A DNA stretch of 64,000 bases from a bacterium D16-56 (GCA_003611875.1 RAYY01000005.1:1-64000), one strand, 5' to 3'. Shown: positions 24,714 through 34,599, numbered from the stretch's first letter. Program-made: numbers and translations. The notes: a model not told the origin generated them from the sequence alone.

Positions 24714-25739
24714 TCAGACGACCGCACGAATAAAATAACCTATCAGCAGAATCAGAACAGCACATAATATTTTCCACAGGAACCTATGTTCTTGTTTCTG
24801 ACAAGGCATAATGTCTTCCTTTTTCATCAGCAATTCTGACCTGGCTTTCTTTTTTCCCCGCTCTCCATACATGTTAAATTTTTCCAAAAACAGCTCTGCA
24901 TTCCATATGCTTTGATAAAATATAAATTCATAGGTAATACGGCGAAGTTCTGGTATTTTCTTTTCATATCTGCGCGCTCTCCATGGATGTCCTATGATCC
25001 GTTTTTTCATCTGATAAATCCGAAGGAGTCCAATAATGGTAGGGATATGAAGCTTCCCCCGTTCCGCGTTCAGCCAGTCAAACAGTATCTGGAAATAGCA
25101 GGGGTTCTCCCCCAACTGTCGGAACAGGCGGCTGTATCCCAGCAAATCCCAGCGTTCCATCAACTGCTTCCAATCAGAATCATCCTGGGGCGGATGATCC
25201 CTGCAAAAACTTTCTAAGAGTTTCATCTGCTCAAGCAGCTCCTCTAAACCCGTAAGCGCGGCAGCGGAAAACTGTGTCCGGTCCACTTGCTGCCAAGAAA
25301 AGGGATCCGGCGAGACAGGGAAGGAAGCATTTTCTTCCATCCCACGCTCTAACAGCTCATCCCAGCGTTTTGGGGAAAGGACACGCTCAGATGCCTGCTT
25401 ATCTTCCCCTCCGGCCCGCAGCTGCTCATCCCAACATTCCGGCGAAAGGGTGTTTTCAGATGCCTCCTCCCTTTCTCCTTCATCCCGCAGCAGCTCATCC
25501 CACTGTCCGTGAGAAAAAAATTCATTTTCTCCCCCACGCTTCGGGGTATGGGGTTCTTTTTTCTTATCTGCCCAGTCAAGGGCCTGTTCATAGGACTGAT
25601 GCAGCAGACGAAACTCCTCCGGATGATCTTCCGGATGGCACTCCCGGCATTTGCATGCATAAGCATGCCGAATGGCTCTTTTATCTGCAGTCGGCTCGAT
25701 TCCAAGAGTCTCCCATATGGTTTGAAGTTGTCCGCTCAT
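24714..25739 (-). CDS. DjlC-like J-domain co-chaperone, tail-anchored
   Basis: A 341-residue protein. Residues 5-60 form a divergent J domain (LGIEPTADKRAIRHAYA, then CHPEDHPEEFRLLHQSYEQA) with HPE-D in place of HPD, as in the DjlB/DjlC group. Residues about 72-140 hold three imperfect repeats of roughly 23 residues, each around a W-DELL core (QWDELLRDEG, CWDEQLRAGG, RWDELLERGM). The C-terminus ends in one hydrophobic helix (LWKILCAVLILLIGYFIRA), so the protein is probably tail-anchored with its J domain in the cytoplasm. The ATG overlaps the stop of the HscC gene as ATGA, strongly coupling it to that Hsp70. It is the last gene before a terminator. Confidence 0.82.
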   Translation of the reverse strand: MSGQLQTIWETLGIEPTADKRAIRHAYACKCRECHPEDHPEEFRLLHQSYEQALDWADKKKEPHTPKRGGENEFFSHGQWDELLRDEGEREEASENTLSPECWDEQLRAGGEDKQASERVLSPKRWDELLERGMEENASFPVSPDPFSWQQVDRTQFSAAALTGLEELLEQMKLLESFCRDHPPQDDSDWKQLMERWDLLGYSRLFRQLGENPCYFQILFDWLNAERGKLHIPTIIGLLRIYQMKKRIIGHPWRARRYEKKIPELRRITYEFIFYQSIWNAELFLEKFNMYGERGKKKARSELLMKKEDIMPCQKQEHRFLWKILCAVLILLIGYFIRAVV

Positions 25740-27430
25740 GTCAGCTTCTCCAGTCCAAGCTTTTCTTCCAAATAGTCAAAAATCGGCTCAACCTGCTTTT
25801 TTGCTGCACGAAGCTCTGCCAAGGATTTCCCATCCATAAGAGAGCAGAGCCACTGGCTGTTGTTTTGCACAACCTCCCTGTATCTTCCCAGGGATTCCTG
25901 GTACAGCCGATCCGCCCGTGCCAGAAGATACTTTACCTGTTCTTCTTCCTGGGAAATATAATTCAGGTTTTTAAGCTGACATAACTTTTCCTCCAGTTCC
26001 TTATCGCTCATACGAATATGGCTGTTAAGGATCACTTTTCGCTGCTTCTGCCCGACGTGATTAACTGCCTCCACCTCCAGGATTCCATTAATATCATAGG
26101 TAAAGCGTACCTTTACAAAACGGGAATCAGAACCAGCAGTCGGCATATCAAGATGCAGGGTTCCTAAAAACAGATTTTCACTGCAGTGCATGGATTCTCC
26201 CTGGAAGATATGAATCATTACATGGGTTTGCGTATCGCTGCAGGGAGTATAGGTCTGCTCCCTGCTGAATGGAAGCACACAATTTCGTTCTATCACCGGT
26301 GACAAAAGCAAATCCTGGCTGGAAGGGTCACGTACCCCAATCCCCAGGGTAAAGGGGCAAATATCCGTCAGAAGCACATCTCGGATTTCGGCCCTGCGCT
26401 CCTTAATCGCCCCATAGATTGCCGTGCCTCTGGCAACAATCTCGTCCGGGTTTCCCTCCGTCACCGGAGCGATATCCATGAAATGGCGAATGTACTGGCG
26501 TATAACCGGCATACGGCAGGTTCCTCCCACCAGCACGATCCTGTCAATAACATCCACACCAACCGAAGCGTCCCGCAGCGCCTTTTGCACTACAGCTTCC
26601 ATCCGTTTGAACAGAGGAGCGCCAATCCGTATCAGATCCTCCTGGGTCAAGATCATCCCCATCTTTCCCTCAGGCCCTTCCCATTCCATCATCCCCGCGT
26701 CCTTTTCCGTTAGCTGCCGTTTACACTGCTCTGCGCTTCGAAGCAAGGTCAGCCACTGAGCCGGCTTTAAACTGCCCCTCTCTATTTTGTGCTCTCGGCA
26801 GAAATGCTCTGCAATCCGCTGATCAAAATCATCGCCTCCTAAGTGATTATCCCCTGCTACTGCCATAATCTCTACCACCTGATCAAAGCACTCTACCACA
26901 GACACATCCAGCGTACCTCCTCCAAAATCGATTACCAGAAATGTCTCGTCATTCTCCTCGTGAATGCTTCGGTATGCCAGAGCTGCTGCTGAAGGTTCAT
27001 TGACAAGCCGCTCCACCCGCAATCCTGCCAAAAGTCCTGCCTGCTTTGTGGCAAAGCGCTGTTCATCATTAAAATACGCAGGGACGCTGATCACAGCTTC
27101 CTCTACCGCCTCACCCAGAAATTCCTCCGCATCCTGCTTTAGCTGCCGCAGAACCATAGCGGACAATTCCTGGGGCGTAAAGCCACGGCTTCCAAGATAA
27201 ATCTTTCTGTTTGTTCCCATAAGCCTTTTAAAAGAAGCAGCGCTCCGCTCCGGATATAACGGACGTTTCTCTTTTGCCACAATACCCACTAAAACCGCCC
27301 CGTCCTCCTCCGTCACCACGCTGGGCGTCAGGTAAGAACCGAAACGGTTGGGAATCAGAACTTCATGACCATCCTTCCATACAGCCGCCAGACTGTTTGT
27401 TGTTCCCAGATCAATTCCAATAACCGGCAT
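25736..27430 (-). CDS. hscC: HscC-type Hsp70 chaperone
   Basis: A 564-residue Hsp70 of the short HscC (Hsc62) class; DnaK is about 610-640. The ATPase domain shows GIDLGTTNSLAAVWKDG at the N-terminus, EEAVISVPAYFNDEQR, VNEPSAAALAY, VIDFGGGTLDVSVVE and VLVGGTCRMPVIRQYI. The substrate domain runs from about 350, with TPFTLGIGV-type sequence (CPFTLGIGVRD), and ends in a short lid. It should fold or hold specific clients with the J protein encoded downstream. GGAGGAA precedes ATG 27430. In E. coli, HscC works with DjlB/DjlC and not with DnaJ, and the same pairing is seen here as an operon. Confidence 0.92.
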   Translation of the reverse strand: MPVIGIDLGTTNSLAAVWKDGHEVLIPNRFGSYLTPSVVTEEDGAVLVGIVAKEKRPLYPERSAASFKRLMGTNRKIYLGSRGFTPQELSAMVLRQLKQDAEEFLGEAVEEAVISVPAYFNDEQRFATKQAGLLAGLRVERLVNEPSAAALAYRSIHEENDETFLVIDFGGGTLDVSVVECFDQVVEIMAVAGDNHLGGDDFDQRIAEHFCREHKIERGSLKPAQWLTLLRSAEQCKRQLTEKDAGMMEWEGPEGKMGMILTQEDLIRIGAPLFKRMEAVVQKALRDASVGVDVIDRIVLVGGTCRMPVIRQYIRHFMDIAPVTEGNPDEIVARGTAIYGAIKERRAEIRDVLLTDICPFTLGIGVRDPSSQDLLLSPVIERNCVLPFSREQTYTPCSDTQTHVMIHIFQGESMHCSENLFLGTLHLDMPTAGSDSRFVKVRFTYDINGILEVEAVNHVGQKQRKVILNSHIRMSDKELEEKLCQLKNLNYISQEEEQVKYLLARADRLYQESLGRYREVVQNNSQWLCSLMDGKSLAELRAAKKQVEPIFDYLEEKLGLEKLT

Positions 27431-27501
27431 ATATATTCCTCCCTAACAGTGCAGCATTGCATAAATCTTGAAGTAAATCGTGCTTGATATTCGTGTCAGA
27501 T

Positions 27502-27557
27502 GTATGATTGCAAAACGAAGGCGCAATGGCGCTGCGATAAGTTTTGCAGGCGTGTAC
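27502..27557. repeat. 56-base palindromic element, copy 2
   Basis: It aligns with 19181-19237: GTATGATTGCAAAACGA on the left, AGTTTTGCAGGCGTGTAC on the right, and a GCGC-AATG-GCGC hairpin inside. It sits in the gap between radA and hscC. Arms are conserved while the centre differs. Confidence 0.6.
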
Positions 27558-27585
27558 TTGGCGGGAATGAATTTTCAGACGCGCT

Positions 27586-28956
27586 CTAGATCCATCCAAT
27601 CGCTTCCCGTACATTGCGGACTCCGTGAAGATCAATCCCCTCCACCTTCTTCATCTTTTCCAGACACACTTGCGGCAGAATGCAGCTCTCAAATCCCAGC
27701 TTTATGGCCTCCCTGACCCGCTGTTCTGCCATAGAGACAGCCCGGACCTCGCCTGACAGCCCTACCTCGCCGAATATGATGCATTTCGGATTCACCGGCC
27801 GGTCTTTCAGGCTGGACACCAGAGCCAGAACGATTGCCAGATCCAAAGCCGGTTCATTCATCCGCACACCGCCTGCAATATTCACATAGGCATCATACCG
27901 AGACATTTCATAATGACAGCGCTTTTCCAAAACTGCCATCAAAAGGTTCACCCGATTGTAATCTGTTCCTGCTGCTGTCCTTCTGGCCATGCCGAAATTG
28001 GTCTGCGCCACCAATGCCTGAACCTCCAAAAGAATCGGCCTGGTCCCCTCAAGAGAACAGGCCACTGCCGCGCCGGATGCTTCCTCCGGCCGGCCGCTCA
28101 GAAGATATTCGGATGGATTCTCTACCTCCTCCAGTCCTTGCTCCTGCATCTCAAATACCCCGATCTCATTCGTAGAGCCAAACCGGTTTTTCACCCCTCT
28201 CAGAATACGGTAGGAAGCGTTGCGCTCCCCTTCAAAATACAGAACCGTATCCACCATATGCTCCAGCACTCGGGGGCCGGCCACCACCCCTTCCTTGGTC
28301 ACATGGCCTACAATAAAAACAGAGATTCCCATCCCCTTGGCAATCTGCAGCAGGATATTGGTTGACTCTCTTACCTGACTTACACTTCCCGGAGCAGAAG
28401 AAACATCCTCCCGGTACATAGTCTGAATCGAATCAATAATCACAATCTCCGGCTTTGTCTCCTGAATAGCTTCCTGGATATCATCCAGGCTTGTCTCGCA
28501 GAGAAACAAAAGCTCTCCTGTGATCCGTCCAATCCGGTTGGCCCGCAGCTTAATCTGCTTTAAAGATTCTTCCCCGGAAATATACAATACCTTATGCCCT
28601 TCTGCCGCTAAGTTTCTGCACACCTGCAGAAGCAGCGTAGATTTGCCGATACCTGGATCTCCTCCCACAAGAACCAGGGAGCCGGCAACAATGCCGCTCC
28701 CCAATACCCGATCCAACTCCTGATATCCTGTTGAAATCCGATCCTGTTCTTCAATGGACACCTCTGACAGCCTTACAGGCTGAATCTTCTGTCTCCCCCT
28801 CTCAGGAATCACAGACCTGCGGTCCGAAGCCTTTTTAGCCACCGGCTCCTCCACCATGGTATTCCACTCCCTGCAGGCCGGGCACTGCCCTGTCCACTTG
28901 GCAGATTCATATCCACACTCCTTACAGAAAAATGCCGTGGTTCTTCCCTTTGCCAT
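27586..28956 (-). CDS. radA: DNA repair protein RadA (Sms)
   Basis: A 456-residue RadA/Sms. It has the N-terminal zinc finger CKECGYESAKWTGQCPAC (residues 11-28), a RecA-like ATPase with GGDPGIGKST (Walker A near 98), the RadA-specific KNRFGSTNEIG, and a C-terminal Lon-protease-like domain without a catalytic dyad. It drives branch migration during recombination and repair. Position after the clpC block is the standard arrangement in Firmicutes (mcsA-mcsB-clpC-radA). Here a small gene lies between clpC and radA. The ribosome site before ATG 28956 is AAGGGCGG-like. Confidence 0.97.
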   Translation of the reverse strand: MAKGRTTAFFCKECGYESAKWTGQCPACREWNTMVEEPVAKKASDRRSVIPERGRQKIQPVRLSEVSIEEQDRISTGYQELDRVLGSGIVAGSLVLVGGDPGIGKSTLLLQVCRNLAAEGHKVLYISGEESLKQIKLRANRIGRITGELLFLCETSLDDIQEAIQETKPEIVIIDSIQTMYREDVSSAPGSVSQVRESTNILLQIAKGMGISVFIVGHVTKEGVVAGPRVLEHMVDTVLYFEGERNASYRILRGVKNRFGSTNEIGVFEMQEQGLEEVENPSEYLLSGRPEEASGAAVACSLEGTRPILLEVQALVAQTNFGMARRTAAGTDYNRVNLLMAVLEKRCHYEMSRYDAYVNIAGGVRMNEPALDLAIVLALVSSLKDRPVNPKCIIFGEVGLSGEVRAVSMAEQRVREAIKLGFESCILPQVCLEKMKKVEGIDLHGVRNVREAIGWI

Positions 28957-29044
28957 ATGTATCTGCCGCCCTTCCTATCCTTTTGTCATAAAATGACGTA
29001 AAGCTCCTTTATTCTCAATAACATTCCTTTACTGTCGGCAGCAT

Positions 29045-29458
29045 TTACCGCTTCACAACCTTCACATGGCTCCCCACGCCCTCATTCAATTCCACGCTGG
29101 CCATCAGCTTTCCGCTCATATTGGTCTTCATGCCGCCCACTGCCACATCGTCCACAAAGACCTCATATTCCGTATCATCCTCCAACTGGATGGTAATCTG
29201 CGCATCCTTGTCCCCTTCCACCACAAATTCCACTCCGTTATTGTTCACCGCAAAATGCTCCACCGCTGTTCCCGGTACAGACTCATAGACAAACATACCG
29301 TTCCGCTCTAATTTGGTGATTTCATAAAAAGTCTTAATCTTATAGGAATCTCCATCATGCTCGAAATCCTGGAGCTTGGATTTAGTGGGTAATTTGTAAT
29401 TCCCAAAGCTGATAGTCCCGTCTGCTTCCGAACGAATTAAAGATTCAACTACTGGCAT
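29045..29458 (-). CDS. Small conserved hypothetical protein, beta-rich
   Basis: A 137-residue protein I cannot assign. The start at ATG 29458 is fixed by an AGGAGGG site nine bases upstream; a longer open frame to 29635 has none. The sequence opens MPVVESLIRSEADGTISFGN and is rich in alternating hydrophobic and acidic residues (VEFVVEGDKDAQITIQLEDD, EYEVFVDDVAVGGMKTNM), ending GSHVKVVKR. It lacks a signal peptide, membrane segment or cysteines, so it is probably a soluble beta-sandwich. It lies between clpC and radA, separated from clpC by the 181-base inverted-repeat element. Confidence 0.8.
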   Translation of the reverse strand: MPVVESLIRSEADGTISFGNYKLPTKSKLQDFEHDGDSYKIKTFYEITKLERNGMFVYESVPGTAVEHFAVNNNGVEFVVEGDKDAQITIQLEDDTEYEVFVDDVAVGGMKTNMSGKLMASVELNEGVGSHVKVVKR

Positions 29459-29935
29459 AACTGTTGCCCTCCTGTAAAAAATGGTGTTTAAAATAAGGAT
29501 ACCTGGATCTTTGGCCTTTAAAGTCCCGCCAAAAATCCATACCCAACGGCACAAAATACCGCTATGCCCCAAGGAGCAGATAGTATTAAAGAATGCCTTC
29601 CAGGTATGATCTAAGTATACTCTAATATCATTCAAAACGCTAGTACTGCTTTCATAAATTTCTATAACCTTTAACCTTGCGTTACTGTTCAGGGGACATC
29701 TTCTTGTCCGGATTATATTTTTCAGGCAAACCGCCCTGCCTAAATATCCATCAGACTGTGTTGTCTGCGGTCAGCGATGCCGCCGCATGGCCTCCCTTCT
29801 CCGCCTTGCCGATGAAAATTTATGCCCGATAAAGCGGGGCACACTGTCCCGCAAGGTTTCACCAGATATAATCCGGACAAGACACACCCTAGAGCGTGAT
29901 TCCAACGTTCATCCCACATAAGCAGCCGCGTCTCT
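29459..29935. other. Intergenic stretch between clpC and the small gene
   Basis: About 475 bases without a supported gene. The 29702-29882 inverted-repeat element fills the middle. The part nearer 29640 is plain A+T-rich DNA that probably holds the promoter of the small gene, but no clear boxes are visible. Confidence 0.5.
29702..29882. repeat. 181-base element bounded by perfect 17-base inverted repeats
   Basis: TCTTGTCCGGATTATAT (29702-29718) is the exact reverse complement of 29866-29882. The 147 bases between are G+C-richer than the flanks and contain smaller hairpins, such as GCAGGGCGG-type and GCGGGAC/GTCCCGC pairings. No open frame is present. It looks like a miniature inverted-repeat element or a large structured RNA. 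Confidence 0.7.
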
Positions 29936-32404
29936 CTACGTTACCGAAACCTCCTTTAGCTCCTCAGACGCAAATATCAGCCCATCCTCCTTCACGCCCA
30001 CAAACACCTTATCTCCGTTTTTAACAGTCCCATCCAAAACCGCCTCTGCCAGCTTATCCTCCAGATAATTCTGGATGGCGCGGCGAAGGGGTCTGGCGCC
30101 ATACTTCTCATCATAGCCCTTTTCCACCAAAAATGCCCTGGCCTCATCCTCCACCACCAGCTCCAGCTCCATCTGCCGGGCTGTCCGCTTAATAATACTG
30201 TGCAGCATAATGGAAACAATTTCCTTCATATGGTTCTGATTCAAGGGATGGAATACCATAATCTCATCGATCCGGTTTAAAAATTCCGGCTTAAACAGCC
30301 TTTTCACCTCGCCCATGACCCGGTCCTTCATGGCCTTATATCGCTCCTCCTCATTTTCCTGCGACATAAATCCCAGACGCTTCGGAGAAATAATATTCTC
30401 TGCCCCTGCATTAGAGGTCATAATCAGAATCGTATTTTTAAAATCAATTTTTCTTCCCTGGGCATCCGTAATATGCCCGTCATCCAGTACCTGCAGAAGA
30501 ATATTAAACACATCCGGATGAGCCTTCTCGATCTCGTCAAATAAGATCACGGAATAAGGATTGCGCCTCACCTTTTCGCTGAGCTGTCCTCCCTCATCAT
30601 ACCCCACATATCCTGGCGGCGATCCGATCATACGGGATACGCTGTGCTTCTCCATATATTCCGACATATCCACCCGGATCAGGGAACTCTCCGTGCCGAA
30701 CATGGCCTCAGCCAAGGTCTTGCACAGCTCGGTTTTTCCCACGCCTGTAGGGCCTAAGAACAAGAAGGAGCCGATGGGACGCTTCGGATCCTTTAATCCC
30801 ACTCTCCCTCTCCGAATCGCCTTGGAAACAGCCGTCACAGCCTCCTCCTGGCCTACCACCCGCTCATGGAGAATGGATTCCAGCCTTTTGAGCCGTTCTG
30901 ACTCCTCCTCCTCCAGCTTGCGCACCGGAATCTTAGTCCAGCCGGACACCACATCCGCCACCTGTCCCTCATCCACAACCAGCTTGCGGGAAAGCTTTTC
31001 CTTCTGCCACTTTCCGCGGATTTTTTCGATTTTTTCCCGCTTCTTCTCCTGTTTTCGTTTAATATCCCCTGCCTTCTCGTAGGCCTCTGCCTTGATGGCT
31101 GCCACCTTCTGCTTTTCTAAATTCGCAATATCCTGCTCCAGCTCCTTGATCTCTGCAGGCTCCACATAGGTGGTCAGGCGAACCTTGGAGGATGCTTCAT
31201 CAATCAGGTCAATGGCCTTATCCGGCAAAAACCGGTCATTGATATACCGGGCAGAAAGCCGCACTGCCGCTGTCAGGGCATCGTCTGTGATCGTCACTCG
31301 ATGGTGCTCCTCATAGCGGGGCCTTAATCCCTTTAAGATGCTGATGGACTCCTCCTCCCCCGGCTCCTCCACTGTCACCGGCTGGAAGCGTCTCTCCAGC
31401 GCCGCATCCTTCTCAATGTATTTCCGGTATTCATCAATCGTAGTAGCGCCGATAAGCTGGATCTCGCCTCTTGCCAAAGACGGTTTTAAAATATTAGAGG
31501 CATCAATGGCTCCCTCCGCCCCTCCTGCACCGATAATGGTGTGGATCTCATCAATAAACAGCAGAACCTCCCCGTCCTCCTTCACCTCAGCCAGCACCCT
31601 TTTGATCCGTTCCTCAAACTCGCCTCTGTATTTGGAGCCTGCCACCATTCCGGACAGATCCAGGGTCAGCACCCGCTTGCGGGCAATGATCTCCGGAATA
31701 TCCCCGGATACGATCATTTGGGCCAGCCCCTCCACCACCGCCGTCTTTCCCACTCCCGGCTCACCGATCAGGCAGGGGTTGTTTTTGGTGCGGCGGCTTA
31801 GAATCTGAATAACCCGGTGGATTTCCTGTTCCCGTCCGATAACCGGGTCCAGCTTTCCCTCTCTTGCCAGGGCAGTCAAATCACGGCTGTAATTATTAAG
31901 GACCGGTGTATTGGCTTTTCCCCGTCCGCTCCTGCCCGGCTGGAAATCCTCCCGATTGGCCGGTGCATCCTCACCCATGGCTGATAAAATCTCTATATAC
32001 AGCTTCTGGATACTGACCCCTATGGTATTTAAAAGCCGGGCCGCCACACAATCACTCTCCCGGATCATGGCAATCAGCAAATGCTCTGTTCCGATCAAAG
32101 GCGCCTTAAAGCGGACTGCTTCCCGGTAGCTGTTCTCCAACACTCTCCTGGCACTGGGGGTATAGGTGCCGCGCTCTGCCAGCCCTACTCCCTGATTGGG
32201 AGAAATAAGCTGGCTGACCAGCTCAATCACCTTGTCCGACTTCACACCGCAGTCTGACAAAACACGGGCTGCCACACCGTTTCCCTCCTGCAGAAGTCCG
32301 ATCAAAAGATGCTCGGTCCCCACATAGCTGTGCCCAAGCTGCCCGGCCACATCCACTGCAAGGCTGACTGCCTCCTTTGCCTGTTCCGTAAACCTGTCTA
32401 TCAT
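29936..32404 (-). CDS. clpC: ATP-dependent Clp protease ATPase subunit ClpC
   Basis: An 822-residue class I Clp/Hsp100 ATPase. The N-domain opens [20 protein letters not shown]; the first AAA module has [16 protein letters not shown], then GTKYRG-type [10 protein letters not shown] and [14 protein letters not shown]. The UVR middle region ([20 protein letters not shown]) marks ClpC rather than ClpA or ClpB. The second module has [14 protein letters not shown] and [15 protein letters not shown]. It unfolds substrates, including McsB-tagged phosphoarginine proteins, for ClpP. I use ATG 32404, because the upstream TTG at 32416 is too close to AGGAGG. It is the last gene of the gntR-mcsA-mcsB-clpC operon. 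Confidence 0.97.
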   Translation of the reverse strand: MIDRFTEQAKEAVSLAVDVAGQLGHSYVGTEHLLIGLLQEGNGVAARVLSDCGVKSDKVIELVSQLISPNQGVGLAERGTYTPSARRVLENSYREAVRFKAPLIGTEHLLIAMIRESDCVAARLLNTIGVSIQKLYIEILSAMGEDAPANREDFQPGRSGRGKANTPVLNNYSRDLTALAREGKLDPVIGREQEIHRVIQILSRRTKNNPCLIGEPGVGKTAVVEGLAQMIVSGDIPEIIARKRVLTLDLSGMVAGSKYRGEFEERIKRVLAEVKEDGEVLLFIDEIHTIIGAGGAEGAIDASNILKPSLARGEIQLIGATTIDEYRKYIEKDAALERRFQPVTVEEPGEEESISILKGLRPRYEEHHRVTITDDALTAAVRLSARYINDRFLPDKAIDLIDEASSKVRLTTYVEPAEIKELEQDIANLEKQKVAAIKAEAYEKAGDIKRKQEKKREKIEKIRGKWQKEKLSRKLVVDEGQVADVVSGWTKIPVRKLEEEESERLKRLESILHERVVGQEEAVTAVSKAIRRGRVGLKDPKRPIGSFLFLGPTGVGKTELCKTLAEAMFGTESSLIRVDMSEYMEKHSVSRMIGSPPGYVGYDEGGQLSEKVRRNPYSVILFDEIEKAHPDVFNILLQVLDDGHITDAQGRKIDFKNTILIMTSNAGAENIISPKRLGFMSQENEEERYKAMKDRVMGEVKRLFKPEFLNRIDEIMVFHPLNQNHMKEIVSIMLHSIIKRTARQMELELVVEDEARAFLVEKGYDEKYGARPLRRAIQNYLEDKLAEAVLDGTVKNGDKVFVGVKEDGLIFASEELKEVSVT

Positions 32405-32562
32405 CGCTAATTTCAATCCTCCTGGTCTGTTTTTCCTTTCAAAACGGTCCGGAAATAGCTGGTGAAAGCTGCACAGCCCCTTACTTTCCGGTCCTTTGAA
32501 CCGCTTTTTTACGGCAATTCTGCCTCTTGGAATGCCTGCTCTTTTCTGTTTCGCTGATCCGG

Positions 32563-33597
32563 CTATTTTAGCTCCGGAAGCTCTGCCCGGATATAATCTG
32601 CCCTGGCCTCATCCAGTTCTTCCTTTCCCAAGGGCTTTTCCGAAAGGCTCTGCAGGTTTGCCGGCTGGATCCCCAGCATCATCCGGTAAACGGCACAGCC
32701 TTCCTCCGTCTCTAATATTCCGTCCACAATCCCGGACATAATGCGGGACAAAAAGATCATGGCGTCCTTTGCGCTCATTCTTCTGGCGTATTTTAATACT
32801 CCGTAGGATTTGTATACCTCATCCGCATATTCCAGACGGCGCTTCTCCAGCGTCATTTTCCGAACCTGTCTTTCCTGGGTCAAAAGCTGTAAGGCCACCC
32901 GATTCACCAGATCCACGATCTCCTTCTCTGTCATTCCTAAGGTCTTTTGGTTGGAAATCTCATACAAAGCTCCATAATTCTCACTGCCCTCTCCGTACAC
33001 ACCACGGACAGAAGCCCCGAACCGGCCCATCTCTGCCACCAGCCCGTTGAACTTTTTCCCCAGAGAAAGGGTTGGCAGATGCAGGACCACGGAAGCCCTC
33101 ATGCCGGTTCCCACATTGGTGGGAAAGGAGGTAAGATATCCGTACTTTTTGTCAAAAGCATAGGGAAACCTTGCATTGATAAAATCATCCATCTGGTCGC
33201 ATCGCGTCCACAGCTCATCCAGATGAAGTCCTGGAGAAAACATGTGGAGCCGGATGTGATCGGTTCCGTTGAGCACAATTGCGGTATCCTCATCTTCTGA
33301 AAGAATCAGACCGGCAGGCGTCTTTTTGGAGGCTACGGTAGAATTAAACACACGCCGCTCCTGAAGGGCTTTTTTCTCCAGCTCTCCCATCTCGCCTAAA
33401 TTCCGGTATTCATAATGCCTCCCGTCCAGACTTCCCAGATTCTGCAGACCCACCTCCAGCCTGTGAAGCATCTCTGCACTCTCCTTCTGAGGAAGCCTGG
33501 AAGGAAATGCATACTGGCTCCAGTTCCGCACCAGCCTGACTCGGCTGCTGACGATCTCCGGACGCTTCTGGTCCACCTTCTCAAACCATTTTAACAT
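32563..33597 (-). CDS. mcsB: Protein arginine kinase McsB
   Basis: A 344-residue guanido-kinase-family protein. The features are EIVSSRVRLVRNWSQYAFP near residue 14 (phosphagen kinase N-terminal arginines), DTAIVLNGTDHIRLHMF, the loop FPTNVGTGMRASVVLHLP and KFNGLVAEMGRFG. It phosphorylates arginines on substrates and on the regulator, marking proteins for ClpCP. McsA is its activator. Its start overlaps the mcsA stop by 7 bases. A 150-base gap separates it from clpC. The substrate arginine site and the catalytic residues are intact as far as the motifs show. Confidence 0.96.
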   Translation of the reverse strand: MLKWFEKVDQKRPEIVSSRVRLVRNWSQYAFPSRLPQKESAEMLHRLEVGLQNLGSLDGRHYEYRNLGEMGELEKKALQERRVFNSTVASKKTPAGLILSEDEDTAIVLNGTDHIRLHMFSPGLHLDELWTRCDQMDDFINARFPYAFDKKYGYLTSFPTNVGTGMRASVVLHLPTLSLGKKFNGLVAEMGRFGASVRGVYGEGSENYGALYEISNQKTLGMTEKEIVDLVNRVALQLLTQERQVRKMTLEKRRLEYADEVYKSYGVLKYARRMSAKDAMIFLSRIMSGIVDGILETEEGCAVYRMMLGIQPANLQSLSEKPLGKEELDEARADYIRAELPELK

Positions 33598-34169
33598 TTC
33601 CTGATTTCCTCTCTCAGTTCTTTAATCTTGTCTCTGCACTGGGCAGCTATCTCATATTCCTCCCGGAGAACCGCCTCGTGAAGCCGTGTCTCCAGAACCT
33701 GAATCTGTTCCTCCACATCCAGCTCTCCTCCCGGGACAGCCTGTGCCTGCTTTGCCATATCTTCCACGGAAAAGGCTGTGCCCTCTTCGCTATAGTGATA
33801 CCGGGGAACCTTTCCCTTGTGAGCATTGCTGCCCTGAAGCTGCTTAATGTTCTCTCCGATCAGCAGATCAAACACCCCGTAGCAGTCCGGACATCCAAAA
33901 CGGCTGTTCTGAATAAAATCCTCATAGGTAGTCTTACATGCAGGGCAGATCACCTGATGAGCCTTCTGCTCCTCCTGCTCCTCCCCGATCCCCAAAAGGC
34001 CGGACAGCAGCTTTCCCAAAGGAAACTCGCTGTCAAAAATAGCCGCATACGGGCCAAAATCCATCTCCTTGGCACATTGGGCACAAAAATGGTGCTCGGT
34101 CTTGACTCCGTTGACCACTTCGGTATATTGAATATTGGCCTCCCTGATCTTACAGCGTTCACATAACAT
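33591..34169 (-). CDS. mcsA: McsA, activator of the McsB arginine kinase
   Basis: A 192-residue zinc-binding protein. Four CxxC pairs are visible (CERC, CAQC, CPAC, CPDC), matching McsA, followed by a C-terminal UVR-type coiled coil (EQIQVLETRLHEAVLREEYE). McsA stimulates McsB and senses thiol or metal stress. GGAGGA seven bases before ATG 34169 gives the start; an in-frame start at 34235 would run through the end of the gntR gene. It lies 25 bases after the regulator gene and overlaps mcsB. Confidence 0.95.
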   Translation of the reverse strand: MLCERCKIREANIQYTEVVNGVKTEHHFCAQCAKEMDFGPYAAIFDSEFPLGKLLSGLLGIGEEQEEQKAHQVICPACKTTYEDFIQNSRFGCPDCYGVFDLLIGENIKQLQGSNAHKGKVPRYHYSEEGTAFSVEDMAKQAQAVPGGELDVEEQIQVLETRLHEAVLREEYEIAAQCRDKIKELREEIRKC

Positions 34170-34194
34170 AATAATCCTCCATCGGTCTTTATCC

Positions 34195-34578
34195 TTATTC
34201 TCTGCATTTTCCGGCATAATAATCATAAATTTCATCTACCAATTCATGCACCTCCCGCCGGCTGATCCGCTTGCAGATACACCGTGCCAGGATCACTGCC
34301 AGCTCCTCCCGCAGCTCCTCTACAGCCCGCAGCTTATCTGCATCCAGGGCAATGACCGCTCCCTTTCTCCGGTCCAGCTTGATAAAGCCTTCCTGCTTCA
34401 ATACAGCATATGCTTTATTTACCGTATGCATGTTAATCCCGATATTATCTGCCAACTGCCGTACTGACGGCAGAGAATCTCCCTCCCGAAACCGCTCTGC
34501 GGCAATTCCTATAATAATTTGATTCCGTAACTGGATATATATCGCCTCATCGCTCTCAAAATCAATCGTCAGAACCAT
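34195..34578 (-). CDS. GntR-family (YtrA-like) transcriptional regulator
   Basis: A 127-residue regulator with a GntR winged helix (EAIYIQLRNQIIIGIAAERF, then GDSLPSVRQLADNIGINMHT) and a short C-terminal helical part, the YtrA subfamily shape, with no ligand domain. It is the first gene of the mcsA-mcsB-clpC operon, where Firmicutes normally carry ctsR. ATG 34578 is used; the earlier frame to 34632 crosses the operator. A palindrome TGTTATA-n7-TATAACA sits between the promoter and the gene, so it probably represses its own operon. Whether it has replaced CtsR functionally is unknown. Confidence 0.88.
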   Translation of the reverse strand: MVLTIDFESDEAIYIQLRNQIIIGIAAERFREGDSLPSVRQLADNIGINMHTVNKAYAVLKQEGFIKLDRRKGAVIALDADKLRAVEELREELAVILARCICKRISRREVHELVDEIYDYYAGKCRE

Positions 34579-34599
34579 ATCCTCACCATCTTTCGTCAC

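Noticed and set aside
25274-25984. A 236-codon plus-strand open frame with repeated histidine and proline
   Set aside because: It is antisense to the J-domain and HscC genes, and its apparent repeats are the W-DELL repeats read backwards. No ribosome site.
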